From positions 1-6,396 of the forward strand of contig JAISBG010000592.1 in assembly GCA_031266315.1 (NCBI GenBank): a stretch of 6,396 nucleotides of DNA. The letters run 5' to 3'. This document shows, piece after piece, positions 1 through 5,864 of this stretch. Under the pieces are notes generated by a model, which was given only the letters and a program-made list of their open reading frames with translations, did not search any database and was not told where the DNA came from. The position numbers were made by a program, and so were the translations under genes. The first letter of the stretch is position 1. Each line of letters begins with the position of its first letter. The DNA is from Planctomycetaceae bacterium (GTDB lineage: Bacteria; Planctomycetota; Planctomycetia; Pirellulales; Thermoguttaceae).

Positions 1-176
1 TTTGTAATTTCCTTCGGCAAGTGTAAAACCGAACAGAAATTTCGGAACACTGTTTAGAATACTTTTTGAAAAATTGGTCGGAAATTTTTCATGCCGACTT
101 CCAACTTTACGCCCCCCCCCGCCTATTTTAACAAGAGTCGGTTTTGTAAATTCGATTTTTTTAAATTCGTTTTCAT
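1..176 (-). CDS. Possible 5' end of a prepilin-like gene, frame-disrupted, running off the left edge
   Basis: An ATG at 176-174 follows a strong Shine-Dalgarno at a six-base spacing, so translation very likely begins here. The ATG frame gives only MKTNLKKSNLQNRLLLK and then a TAG at 125-123. The frame one base back is open from 177 to the window edge. It encodes a basic, glycine-containing stretch (KIGGGGRK, from a G9 run on this strand) and ends with FLFGFTLAEGNYK. GFTLAE matches the prepilin peptidase recognition motif (Gly at -1, Phe at +1, Glu at +5). The residues after it (GNYK) are not hydrophobic as they are in a true prepilin, so it may be only a leader or a decoy copy of the motif. 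The two frames are joined by A7 at 162-156, read in the ATG frame as xxA AAA AAA; a -1 slip or one extra A there would fuse them. It may be a pseudogene, a slippage-expressed gene, a base error, or a short ORF with no relation to pilins. Confidence 0.3.
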
Positions 177-182
177 GTTAAA

Positions 183-190
183 CTCCTTTT
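183..190 (-). promoter_or_regulatory. Ribosome binding site for the left-edge ORF
   Basis: The minus strand reads AAAAGGAG followed by TTTAAC and then ATG at 176. This is a near-consensus Shine-Dalgarno at an ideal distance. It is the main reason to accept the 176 start even though the frame that follows closes after 17 codons. Confidence 0.55.
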
Positions 191-472
191 GTTTTTTGAT
201 TTTGTTTTGAAAAACTCTTTTGGATACAAACAACAGTTTGTTCCTGTTAGTCTTGTATAGCAATATTCATGCCAATTTGATTTTCAGCAAAATTATTTTA
301 AGAAAGGAGTCGTAATTTGCGAGTATTTTAGAGTAATAACGAATTTTTATTAAATGTAATGATTAATTTGTCCAATTACTCCTCCGTCATATTTCACGGG
401 CAAGCCGTGATATGTGCTGGAAATGCCGTGTTATTTGCGGGGATCATTTGAATATCAGAAATAGAAATATAC

Positions 473-498
473 GTAATTATTCAATGGAATTTTCGTTA
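473..498 (+). repeat. Dispersed ~26-bp repeat, copy 1
   Basis: The stretch begins GTAAT and ends with TGGAATTTTCGTTA. It closely matches 6176-6202 in the same orientation, with a perfect 14-base core (485-498 and 6189-6202) and a similar 5' half. Both copies are in noncoding DNA. Its role is unknown. Confidence 0.4.
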
Positions 499-537
499 TA
501 CTCTTCACACTTTAAAATTCGGTTTTCGTTTTATTAA

Positions 538-563
538 GGGACATGAGGGACAAAAGGGACTTT
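538..563 (+). repeat. Short 9-bp tandem repeat (GGGACAnnA)
   Basis: GGGAC occurs at 538-542, 547-551 and 556-560, exactly nine bases apart, with A-rich spacers. It ends about 37 bases downstream of the sulfatase stop codon on the minus strand. It is too short to classify and has no clear function. Confidence 0.45.
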
Positions 564-599
564 AGGAATGAGATGAACATTGTCTTAAAAACTGAAAAT

Positions 600-2240
600 T
601 CAATGTTTCAGAATTTGTTCGCGTTGTTTGACGATTTTCTGCATTTGTTCGGCAAGACCGAGACGTTGGAGAATGGGCGGTGTGATTCGTTTTGATTCTT
701 CGGCGTCGAAAATGACGCTTTTCGTGTTGACCTCAACCGGCGGAACTTTTAACTCTGTTTTTAATCGTTCCAATTCTTGTTGAAGCCGCACAACTTCATT
801 GTTGTATTGTTTATCCGAATAAATGTTACGGAGTTCGTTGGAATCGTTTTTTAAATCAAAAAGTTCCCATTCGTCAATATCGTCGTAAAAATGGATCAAC
901 TTAAAACGTCCATCGTAAACACCTTCATGTTTTTTGACCATGTGTGTTGTCGGATATTCGTAATAATGGTAATAAAATGATTTTCGCCAATCCTGTGGTG
1001 TTTTTCCGTCAAGAAGCGGAATGAGAGAATGTCCCTGCATTTCGTCAGGAACCGGAATACCCGCCATATCAAGCAGTGTTTCCGCAAAATCAATATTTGA
1101 AACAATATCATTATTGACACTTCCGGGTTGAACGCGGTTTTGCCAACGGACGATTAACGGCATCTTGAATGATTGTTCGTACATAAATCGTTTATCAAAC
1201 CAACCGTGTTCGCCAAGATAAAATCCCTGATCTGAAGTATAAATGACAATTGTATTTTCTGCCAAATTATTGTCTTCCAGAAATTTCAGCATCCGACCAA
1301 TATTGTCGTCCACACCGGCAACACAACTCATATAATCTTTCATAAAACATTGATATTTCCAACGTTTAAGAGCAATCGGATCATTTTTGACCGTGTTAAA
1401 TTCTGTTTTTCGAATATCGAACATTTTATGCCATTCGTTTTTTTGTTGTTCAGTAAATTTCTCCCACCCGTCAGGCGGAGCGAGTTTCAAATCCTTATCG
1501 TTAAGTGTTTCGGCAATCGTCATATCCTGTTCGAGTGCGGCGCGGGAACGGTTACGGTAATCATCGTCAAATGTTTCTGGATACGGAAATTCACGGTCTT
1601 TGTATTTTTCGTAATATTTCGGCAACGGTTCCCATTCACGGTGCGGCGCACGGTGTTGCGTCATTAACAGAAACGGCTTTGACTTGTCGCGGTTTTTGAG
1701 CCATTCGAGCGAAAGGTCGGTAATCAATTCCGTAACATAACCGGTATGTTCAACACGTTTTCCGTTTCGAATCATGGGCGGATTGTAATAAATACCAAGA
1801 CCAATCAGAATTTCAGAATAATCGTAACCTTTAACAGTCTGACCAAGATGCCATTTTCCAACAACTGCCGTTTGATAACCTGCTTTTTGGAACATTTTTG
1901 GAAACGTCGGCTGGTCAATATTGAATTGGGACGAATGAGTCAAATAACCGTTGACATGTGAATATTTACCGGTTTGTAATACGGCTCGGCTTGGTCCGCA
2001 AATGGAATTAGTAACACAACAATTTGTGAAACGCATTCCTTCTTGAGCAAGCCGATCCATGTTGGGCGTTTCATTCCGATTGGAACCATAAGCCCCAATC
2101 GCATGAGAAGCGTGGTCATCACTGAAAATGAACAAAATATTCGGTCGCGGATCCGTTTTCGTCTCTCCAAATAAAACGGAAGAAAAACCAACCATGAAAA
2201 ATAACACCACAACAAATTGAAGTTGATCAAATAATTTCAT
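600..2240 (-). CDS. Exported type I (formylglycine) sulfatase
   Basis: This 546-residue protein should hydrolyse a sulfate ester, most likely on a glycan, outside the cytoplasm. Residues 1-25 form a signal peptide: one lysine, a hydrophobic run, then a plausible cleavage site near Gly25. The alkaline-phosphatase-like fold starts at NILFIFSDDH (34-43), where Asp41 and Asp42 should bind calcium. Cys81 lies in C-G-P-S-R followed by LQTG, the signature in which Cys is converted to the catalytic formylglycine. Other expected elements are GKWHLG (128-133), QHRAPH (195-200) and SDQG (336-339) followed by LGEHGWFDKR. The tail (about 425-510) resembles the DUF4976-type C-terminal domain. The length is normal for the family. 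From memory the motif wording is closest to the GlcNAc-6-sulfatase-like groups, but the substrate cannot be read from sequence alone. It is transcribed away from the BMC operon. A maturase must be encoded elsewhere. Confidence 0.95.
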   Translation of the reverse strand: MKLFDQLQFVVVLFFMVGFSSVLFGETKTDPRPNILFIFSDDHASHAIGAYGSNRNETPNMDRLAQEGMRFTNCCVTNSICGPSRAVLQTGKYSHVNGYLTHSSQFNIDQPTFPKMFQKAGYQTAVVGKWHLGQTVKGYDYSEILIGLGIYYNPPMIRNGKRVEHTGYVTELITDLSLEWLKNRDKSKPFLLMTQHRAPHREWEPLPKYYEKYKDREFPYPETFDDDYRNRSRAALEQDMTIAETLNDKDLKLAPPDGWEKFTEQQKNEWHKMFDIRKTEFNTVKNDPIALKRWKYQCFMKDYMSCVAGVDDNIGRMLKFLEDNNLAENTIVIYTSDQGFYLGEHGWFDKRFMYEQSFKMPLIVRWQNRVQPGSVNNDIVSNIDFAETLLDMAGIPVPDEMQGHSLIPLLDGKTPQDWRKSFYYHYYEYPTTHMVKKHEGVYDGRFKLIHFYDDIDEWELFDLKNDSNELRNIYSDKQYNNEVVRLQQELERLKTELKVPPVEVNTKSVIFDAEESKRITPPILQRLGLAEQMQKIVKQREQILKH

Positions 2241-2246
2241 ATTTTT

Positions 2247-2260
2247 CTCCTTTTTCTCCT
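2247..2260 (-). promoter_or_regulatory. Tandem Shine-Dalgarno upstream of the sulfatase
   Basis: On the minus strand two copies of AGGAG, separated by a few A residues, precede the ATG at 2240. The nearer one (AAGGAG at 2252-2247) is six bases from the start. This fixes the start codon and contrasts with the shell genes, which lack such a site. Confidence 0.7.
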
Positions 2261-2363
2261 GTGGAATAGTTGAAAGAACAAGAATATTTTGACAGACATA
2301 AAAAAATTTACAAGAACGGCGACCGACATTTATTTACTCCTATTACGCAGAGGCTAAATATCA

Positions 2364-2572
2364 GTTTTTCCTTCGCCCCTTTAGGGGCAACGCATAACAA
2401 CCCACCGCAACGCGGTGGGTTAAAGCCTCCTCATAAATTTCGCCCTGAAAGGGCAATGCAAAGCGGATTGGCAATTTTAATCCATTGCCCTTACAGGGCG
2501 ATTGTTTGTGTGTCGTTACCCGCCGCGTTGCGGCGGGTTGTTACGCATTGCCCCTAAAGGGGCGAGAAAAAC
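2364..2572. repeat. Mirror-symmetric mosaic of six REP-like palindromes
   Basis: Six perfect short palindromes lie in a row: P1 GCCCCT-TT-AGGGGC (2375-2388), P2 ACCCACCGC-AAC-GCGGTGGGT (2400-2420), P3 GCCCT-GAA-AGGGC (2442-2454), P4 GCCCT-TAC-AGGGC (2487-2499), P5 ACCCGCCGC-GTT-GCGGCGGGT (2518-2538) and P6 GCCCCT-AA-AGGGGC (2550-2563). P1 matches P6, P2 matches P5 and P3 matches P4 as reverse complements, and the sequence between P1 and P2 is also conserved in inverted form between P5 and P6. The block is therefore a long imperfect inverted repeat built from smaller hairpins. It resembles REP/BIME-type elements that are moved by RAYT transposases in other bacteria. It lies in the divergent intergenic region. 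An ORF can be drawn through it (2270-2557, plus) but this is only translated repeat. Confidence 0.85.
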
Positions 2573-2849
2573 TTCCAATTCTACGGTATGTTTTGCCGAC
2601 TTTTTTACCTACTGTGCGTAACAGGAGTTATTTACATAAAAGTCAGTAATTATTCGGAATCAGTTGTGAATCTGTTTTTTGAAAAGATTAACGATTAGTC
2701 AAAATATTCCGTAGAAGAGTAATTTTTTTATACCTTATTTCTGTTTATGCGATAACAAGAGAAGTAACTGTTTCCTGTAAATAATACTGTAAAGTAATAA
2801 GTACGGGAGCATTAGTAGTGTTCATGGAAGGTTGGAAGGATTGTAAACA
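2573..2849 (+). promoter_or_regulatory. Upstream region of the BMC operon (promoter expected, not resolved)
   Basis: This 277-base AT-rich stretch between the palindrome mosaic and pduL must carry the promoter if the BMC genes are transcribed from here. A weak sigma-70-like candidate is TTGAAA (2679-2684) with AAATAT 17 bases later (2702-2707). The match is poor, and planctomycete promoters are not well defined. No clear operator palindrome is visible. A purine-rich AAGGA at 2836-2840 sits nine bases before the pduL ATG and is the likely ribosome binding site. Confidence 0.3.
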
Positions 2850-3536
2850 ATGGTTTCGTTGTCGCCGGATCGTCAGGTTTTGGAAGCAATTGTTCGTGAA
2901 ATCGTGTCGAAACGGTTTCCAACACCAATTACCGCCAAAACGGAACTTGTCAAACCGGAATTGACTGTTAGTATTTCGGCAAGACATATTCATTTGACAG
3001 ATGAACATGTTCAAATATTGTTTGGACAAGAGCGGTTGACGAAAATGAAAGACCTGCATCAGGAAGGATTCTTCGCTGCCGAAGAAACACTCATGTTGGT
3101 TGGTCCCCGAAAACGAATGCTTCCAACAGTACGGATTCTCGGTCCGACACGACCGGAAACTCAAGTGGAATTAGCGTTTACCGACGCAATCTCACTTGGT
3201 ATTGACCCGCCGGTACGGGAAAGTGGTAAATTGGACGGTTCTCCCGGTTGTGTGTTAGTAGGACCGAAAGGTGTGGTCGAATTGAAAAAAGGCGTGATTC
3301 GGGCAGAACGGCATGTTCACATGGGATATTCCGACGCAGCGTTTTACGGTGTTAAAGACAAAGACCGAATGAAATTACGTGTTACAGCCAATAGTTGTAC
3401 AACAACTTTTGAAAATGTGCTGGTTCGTGTGGGTAAAAAAATCAAACTTGAAGTTCATCTTGATACCGACGAAGGCAACGCCGCTGATTTGGAACACGCA
3501 AGCAGTGTTGAGTTAATCGCCAATAGTCAACAGTAA
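2850..3536 (+). CDS. pduL: PduL-type phosphate acyltransferase (phosphotransacylase) of a microcompartment
   Basis: This 228-residue enzyme interconverts acyl-CoA plus phosphate with acyl-phosphate plus CoA. In BMCs this recycles the internal CoA pool and passes acyl-phosphate to a kinase. Two PduL domains are visible. Expected zinc-binding and active-site residues, placed by recalled alignment to structurally studied PduL, are His46 and His48 (SARHIHL), Arg101, Glu107, His155 and His157 (RAERHVHM), and His203 ([12 protein letters not shown]). Residues 6-23 (start [18 protein letters not shown]) look like an amphipathic encapsulation helix, joined by a Pro/Thr-rich linker to the core, which supports targeting into the shell lumen. 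It is the first gene of the cluster, 103 bases before the first BMC-H gene. In planctomycete loci the acyl group is thought to be lactyl from lactaldehyde; propionyl or acetyl cannot be excluded. The ATG at 2850 is preceded by AAGGA. Confidence 0.95.
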   Translation: MVSLSPDRQVLEAIVREIVSKRFPTPITAKTELVKPELTVSISARHIHLTDEHVQILFGQERLTKMKDLHQEGFFAAEETLMLVGPRKRMLPTVRILGPTRPETQVELAFTDAISLGIDPPVRESGKLDGSPGCVLVGPKGVVELKKGVIRAERHVHMGYSDAAFYGVKDKDRMKLRVTANSCTTTFENVLVRVGKKIKLEVHLDTDEGNAADLEHASSVELIANSQQ

Positions 3537-3639
3537 TTTTAATACAATTATTTTCTGTCGGCTGTTAGAAGAATTTTGTCCGTTGTGAACGATTCACCGT
3601 TTACAATTAATTATTTAATCATTAATTAAAATTACTAAA

Positions 3640-3945
3640 ATGGCAAAGGCAATTGAAGCGTTGGGAATGATCGAAACGAAGGGATTTATTCCTTTGGTTG
3701 AAGCGACGGACGCGATGGTGAAAGCGGCGAACGTTGAATTCCTTGGTTGGGACAATGTCGGAAGCGGCATGGTCAGTGTTTTTGTAACAGGCGATGTTGC
3801 GGCGGTCAAAGCGGCAACCGATGCCGGAGCCGCCGCTGCCGGACGAATCGGTGAGGTCATTAGTGTTCAGGTTATTCCACGTCCTCATAGTGATATTGCT
3901 AAAGTGCTTCCGGCTTCCGTTGTGAAAAAAACATCAGCACAGTAA
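3640..3945 (+). CDS. BMC-H shell hexamer protein 1 (PduA/EutM-like)
   Basis: This 101-residue single BMC-domain protein forms hexameric tiles that make the facets of the compartment shell. Family landmarks are [10 protein letters not shown] (6-15), the edge lysine Lys28 in DAMVKAANV, the pore loop VGSGMV (40-45) with Ser42 at the position that lines the PduA pore, the conserved [18 protein letters not shown] stretch (50-67) and VIPRPH (78-83). The C-terminus continues about 18 residues past IPRPH with a basic tail. It is very similar to the second BMC-H gene at 4211 but has a different pore loop and tail. No Shine-Dalgarno precedes the ATG; the upstream sequence is A/T-only for about 20 bases. 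It corresponds to one of the two BMC-H genes of planctomycete loci, though I cannot say which. Confidence 0.95.
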   Translation: MAKAIEALGMIETKGFIPLVEATDAMVKAANVEFLGWDNVGSGMVSVFVTGDVAAVKAATDAGAAAAGRIGEVISVQVIPRPHSDIAKVLPASVVKKTSAQ

Positions 3946-4210
3946 ATCGTTTTAACATTTTAACTAATACAATAGTTATAGTTAATAGTTAATCGTGTAT
4001 TGGTTTGATTAATAGCGAATGGTTCGTTGTGCAGGCTGATTTTTTGTATTAACTATTGATTATTTGTTATTGATATTTGTTAAAATTATTCAAACGGTCA
4101 ATGAATTAAAATTTGCAATACTTTATGACTCTGTTCGGAGTCGATTGGGAATACTCAATTTTTGAGTTAATTATTCACTACAACCTATCCACCATCAACA
4201 ATAAAAAATC
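3946..4210 (+). other. Long structured spacer between the two shell genes
   Basis: At 265 bases this is unusually long for a spacer inside an operon. It has no credible ORF. It contains a perfect 10-bp inverted repeat, AATAGTTAAT (3984-3993) against ATTAACTATT (4048-4057), extendable by a few wobble pairs. Two adjacent local hairpins follow: GACTC at 4127-4131 with GAGTC at 4138-4142, and ACTCAA at 4153-4158 with TTGAGT at 4162-4167. Neither hairpin has a U-tract, so they are not classical terminators. Possible roles are mRNA stability or translation control of the second shell protein; a promoter here is also possible. Confidence 0.5.
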
Positions 4211-4480
4211 ATGCAAGACGCAATCGGATTAGTCGAAACAAAGGGTTTGATCGCGCTCGTTGAAGCGACGGACGCTATGGCGAAAGCGGCAAACGTACAA
4301 ATAGTTAAACGGGTTCAGATCGGCGGCGGTTTTGTAACGACGGTTGTTCGCGGTGATGTCGGCAGTGTTCGCGCTGCGGTCGAAGCCGGAGCCGGAGCCG
4401 CTCAAAGTGTTGGAGAACTCGTCGCCCAACACGTGATTGCTCGTCCCGCCGAAGGATTGGTTGCCGCCTATCTTGGTTAG
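4211..4480 (+). CDS. BMC-H shell hexamer protein 2 (PduA/EutM-like, glycine pore loop)
   Basis: This 89-residue single BMC-domain protein is a second hexameric facet tile. Landmarks are [10 protein letters not shown] (3-12), the edge lysine Lys25 in [27 protein letters not shown] (47-64) and VIARP (75-79), with Arg78 at the conserved hexamer-contact position. The pore loop is IGGGFV (37-42): Gly39 replaces the usual serine and Phe41 follows, so the central pore should differ from that of the first BMC-H. It lacks the basic C-terminal tail of its neighbour. Its DNA closely tracks the first BMC-H gene over ETKG to AANV, which points to gene duplication. No Shine-Dalgarno is visible before the ATG; the upstream sequence is CAACAATAAAAAATC. 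Confidence 0.95.
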   Translation: MQDAIGLVETKGLIALVEATDAMAKAANVQIVKRVQIGGGFVTTVVRGDVGSVRAAVEAGAGAAQSVGELVAQHVIARPAEGLVAAYLG

Positions 4481-4620
4481 CGGTCGGTTTTTCGTTATCA
4501 TCCGGCAGTTCGTAACAGAAATTTGAAAACCGGTCATTAGAATATTTTAACGGTTAACAGATTTAAAATCCTGCCGATTAAAACTGAAACCACAAATTGC
4601 CGATTACAAACGGACTTTCC

Positions 4621-5820
4621 ATGTATGTTCTTGTTGCAAATCTCGGATCGACCAGTTTCAAATATTCGTTGTTCGATATGAATAACGAAAAAGTTTTGGC
4701 GAAAGGTCGTGTTGAACGAATCGGCGAAACGTTGAGTCCGTGTCTGGTCGAAGTCAACGGACAAAAACGGGAAACTAATGTTCCCATTGCAGATCATGCG
4801 GTTGCGGTTCGGCAATGTCTTGAGCAATTGACGGAACAGAATTTCGGACCCATTAAGAATACGACAGAAGTTGCTGCGATTGGTTTTAAGGCGGTTCATG
4901 CGGCTGGTGTTTCCGGTGTTCAATTGGTTGATGCCGGATTGCTGGATGCGATGGAAGAAATCAATGATATGATGCCGGCGCACAATCCGCCATACGTTAA
5001 AGCAATGCGAATTTTGGCGGAGAAATTGCCGGATATTCCGCTTGTTGCGGCGTTTGAAACCGGCTTTCATCAAACGATTCCGAACAGAAACCGATATTAT
5101 GGTGTTCCGTTTGAGTGGGCGGAAAAATACAATATTATTCGTTACGGATTTCATGGCGCGTCGCATCGTTACATTGCGTTGCGTACAGCGGAAATTTTGA
5201 AACGTAACGATTTAAAAGTTATTTCGATGCATCTTGGCGGCTCCAGTTCGCTTTGTGCGATTAACGCCGGTCAAAGTGTTGCCGCCAGTATGGGGACAAG
5301 TGCACAAACCGGTTTATTTCATAACAACCGTGTCGGCGATTTTGACCCGTTTGTCATTCCGTATTTGATACGAAAAACCGGAAAAACGCATGAGGAAATT
5401 CTGAATATTTTAGCAACGAAAAGCGGTTTGCTTGGTTTAAGCGGAGTGAGCGGTGATTTACGTGACGTTATTGATGTTGCCGAAAAAGGACACAAACAAG
5501 CGCGGCTTGCGGTGGAAGTTCTTGTCGGAGATATACGGAAATATCTTGGTGCTTACCTTGTTGAATTGGGCGGTGCGGATATTTTGGTGTTTACCGGCGG
5601 TATCGGCGAACACAATAAAATGATACGAAAAGAGGTTTGCGCTGGTCTTGATGGATTGGGTATTGTCCTTGATCTGCAGAAAAACAAAGATGTTCAGGGT
5701 GAAGCCGCGATTCACGCAACAGAAAGTAAAACTCAAATTTGGACTATACCGACAAATGAAGAACTTATTGTTGCGCGGCAGGTTAAAGAACTAATTACAA
5801 AATATAACAAAAATACTTAA
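4621..5820 (+). CDS. ackA: Acetate/propionate kinase family protein, divergent BMC-associated type
   Basis: This 399-residue protein belongs to the acetate kinase family (ASKHA fold) and should transfer phosphate from an acyl-phosphate to ADP, yielding ATP and a carboxylate. It probably consumes the PduL product. Visible motifs are NLGSTSFK (7-14), AHNPP (120-124), RYGFHGASH (174-182, with His178), HLGGSSS (204-210), RVGDFDP (237-243), a GGIGE phosphate loop and TNEE (378-381). Two positions that are catalytic in studied acetate kinases differ: the usual GHRVVHGG is GFKAVHAA (Lys90 for Arg) and FDTAFH is FETGFH (Glu146 for Asp). Arg237 aligns with the second essential arginine. I chose the ATG at 4621 because MYVLVANLGST matches the family N-terminus; an upstream TTG at 4597 would add eight unusual residues. 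No Shine-Dalgarno is seen. The 140-base gap upstream holds a 9-bp direct repeat, TGCCGATTA (4572-4580 and 4598-4606). Confidence 0.9.
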   Translation: MYVLVANLGSTSFKYSLFDMNNEKVLAKGRVERIGETLSPCLVEVNGQKRETNVPIADHAVAVRQCLEQLTEQNFGPIKNTTEVAAIGFKAVHAAGVSGVQLVDAGLLDAMEEINDMMPAHNPPYVKAMRILAEKLPDIPLVAAFETGFHQTIPNRNRYYGVPFEWAEKYNIIRYGFHGASHRYIALRTAEILKRNDLKVISMHLGGSSSLCAINAGQSVAASMGTSAQTGLFHNNRVGDFDPFVIPYLIRKTGKTHEEILNILATKSGLLGLSGVSGDLRDVIDVAEKGHKQARLAVEVLVGDIRKYLGAYLVELGGADILVFTGGIGEHNKMIRKEVCAGLDGLGIVLDLQKNKDVQGEAAIHATESKTQIWTIPTNEELIVARQVKELITKYNKNT

Positions 5821-5839
5821 CTATCAATTATCCGTTATT

Positions 5840-5857
5840 CACTATCAACTATCAACT
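5840..5857 (+). repeat. Short tandem CTATCAA repeat before the BMC-P gene
   Basis: The spacer contains CACTATCAACTATCAACT, two direct 7-bp units, with a third related CTATCAATTA at 5821-5830. Similar ATCAAC-type sequence occurs just before the second BMC-H gene (4193-4200). It is simple-sequence spacer DNA in the place where a ribosome binding site would be expected. Confidence 0.45.
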
Positions 5858-5864
5858 AAATAAA

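Larger units (their letters stand above)
191..599. other. Intergenic region with no recognisable gene
   Basis: This AT-rich stretch lies upstream of the left-edge ORF and downstream of the sulfatase, both on the minus strand. I see no credible ORF and no tRNA-like fold. It holds a small 6-bp hairpin (TCACGG at 394-399 pairing with CCGTGA at 405-410), a 9-bp tandem repeat at 538-563, and one copy of a roughly 26-bp sequence that recurs at the far end of the window (473-498). Any promoter for the left-edge gene would have to lie here, but no convincing -35/-10 pair stands out. Confidence 0.5.

Noticed and set aside
394..410. Six-bp hairpin TCACGG/CCGTGA
   Set aside because: It is isolated and short, with no U-tract and no gene it clearly belongs to; this is expected by chance at this length.
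592..611. Possible intrinsic terminator of the sulfatase (CTGAAA/TTTCAG stem, then T5 on the minus strand)
   Set aside because: The stem is only six pairs with two G-C pairs and it overlaps the stop codon, so it is too weak to call, although the position and T-run are suggestive.
2270..2557. A 95-codon plus-strand ORF
   Set aside because: More than half of it is translated palindromic repeat, it has no ribosome binding site, and the protein has no plausible composition. Similar spurious ORFs arise wherever such palindromes occur.
2364..2572. CRISPR array
   Set aside because: The units are palindromes of three types in mirror order, not identical direct repeats with unique spacers of constant length.
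2824..2850. Alternative upstream ATG for pduL
   Set aside because: The ATG at 2824 is in a different reading frame from pduL and cannot extend it.
3585..3597. Terminator between pduL and the first BMC-H gene
   Set aside because: GTGAA-CGA-TTCAC is only a 5-bp stem with no U-tract after it.
4597..4620. TTG start adding eight residues to the kinase
   Set aside because: Family members begin directly with the MxVLVxNxGS strand, and the ATG at 4621 gives exactly that.
4537..5166. A 209-codon minus-strand ORF opposite the kinase gene
   Set aside because: It is fully antisense to a well-supported acetate kinase family gene, and its composition (rich in Arg, Asn, Phe) is what the opposite strand of such a gene yields.
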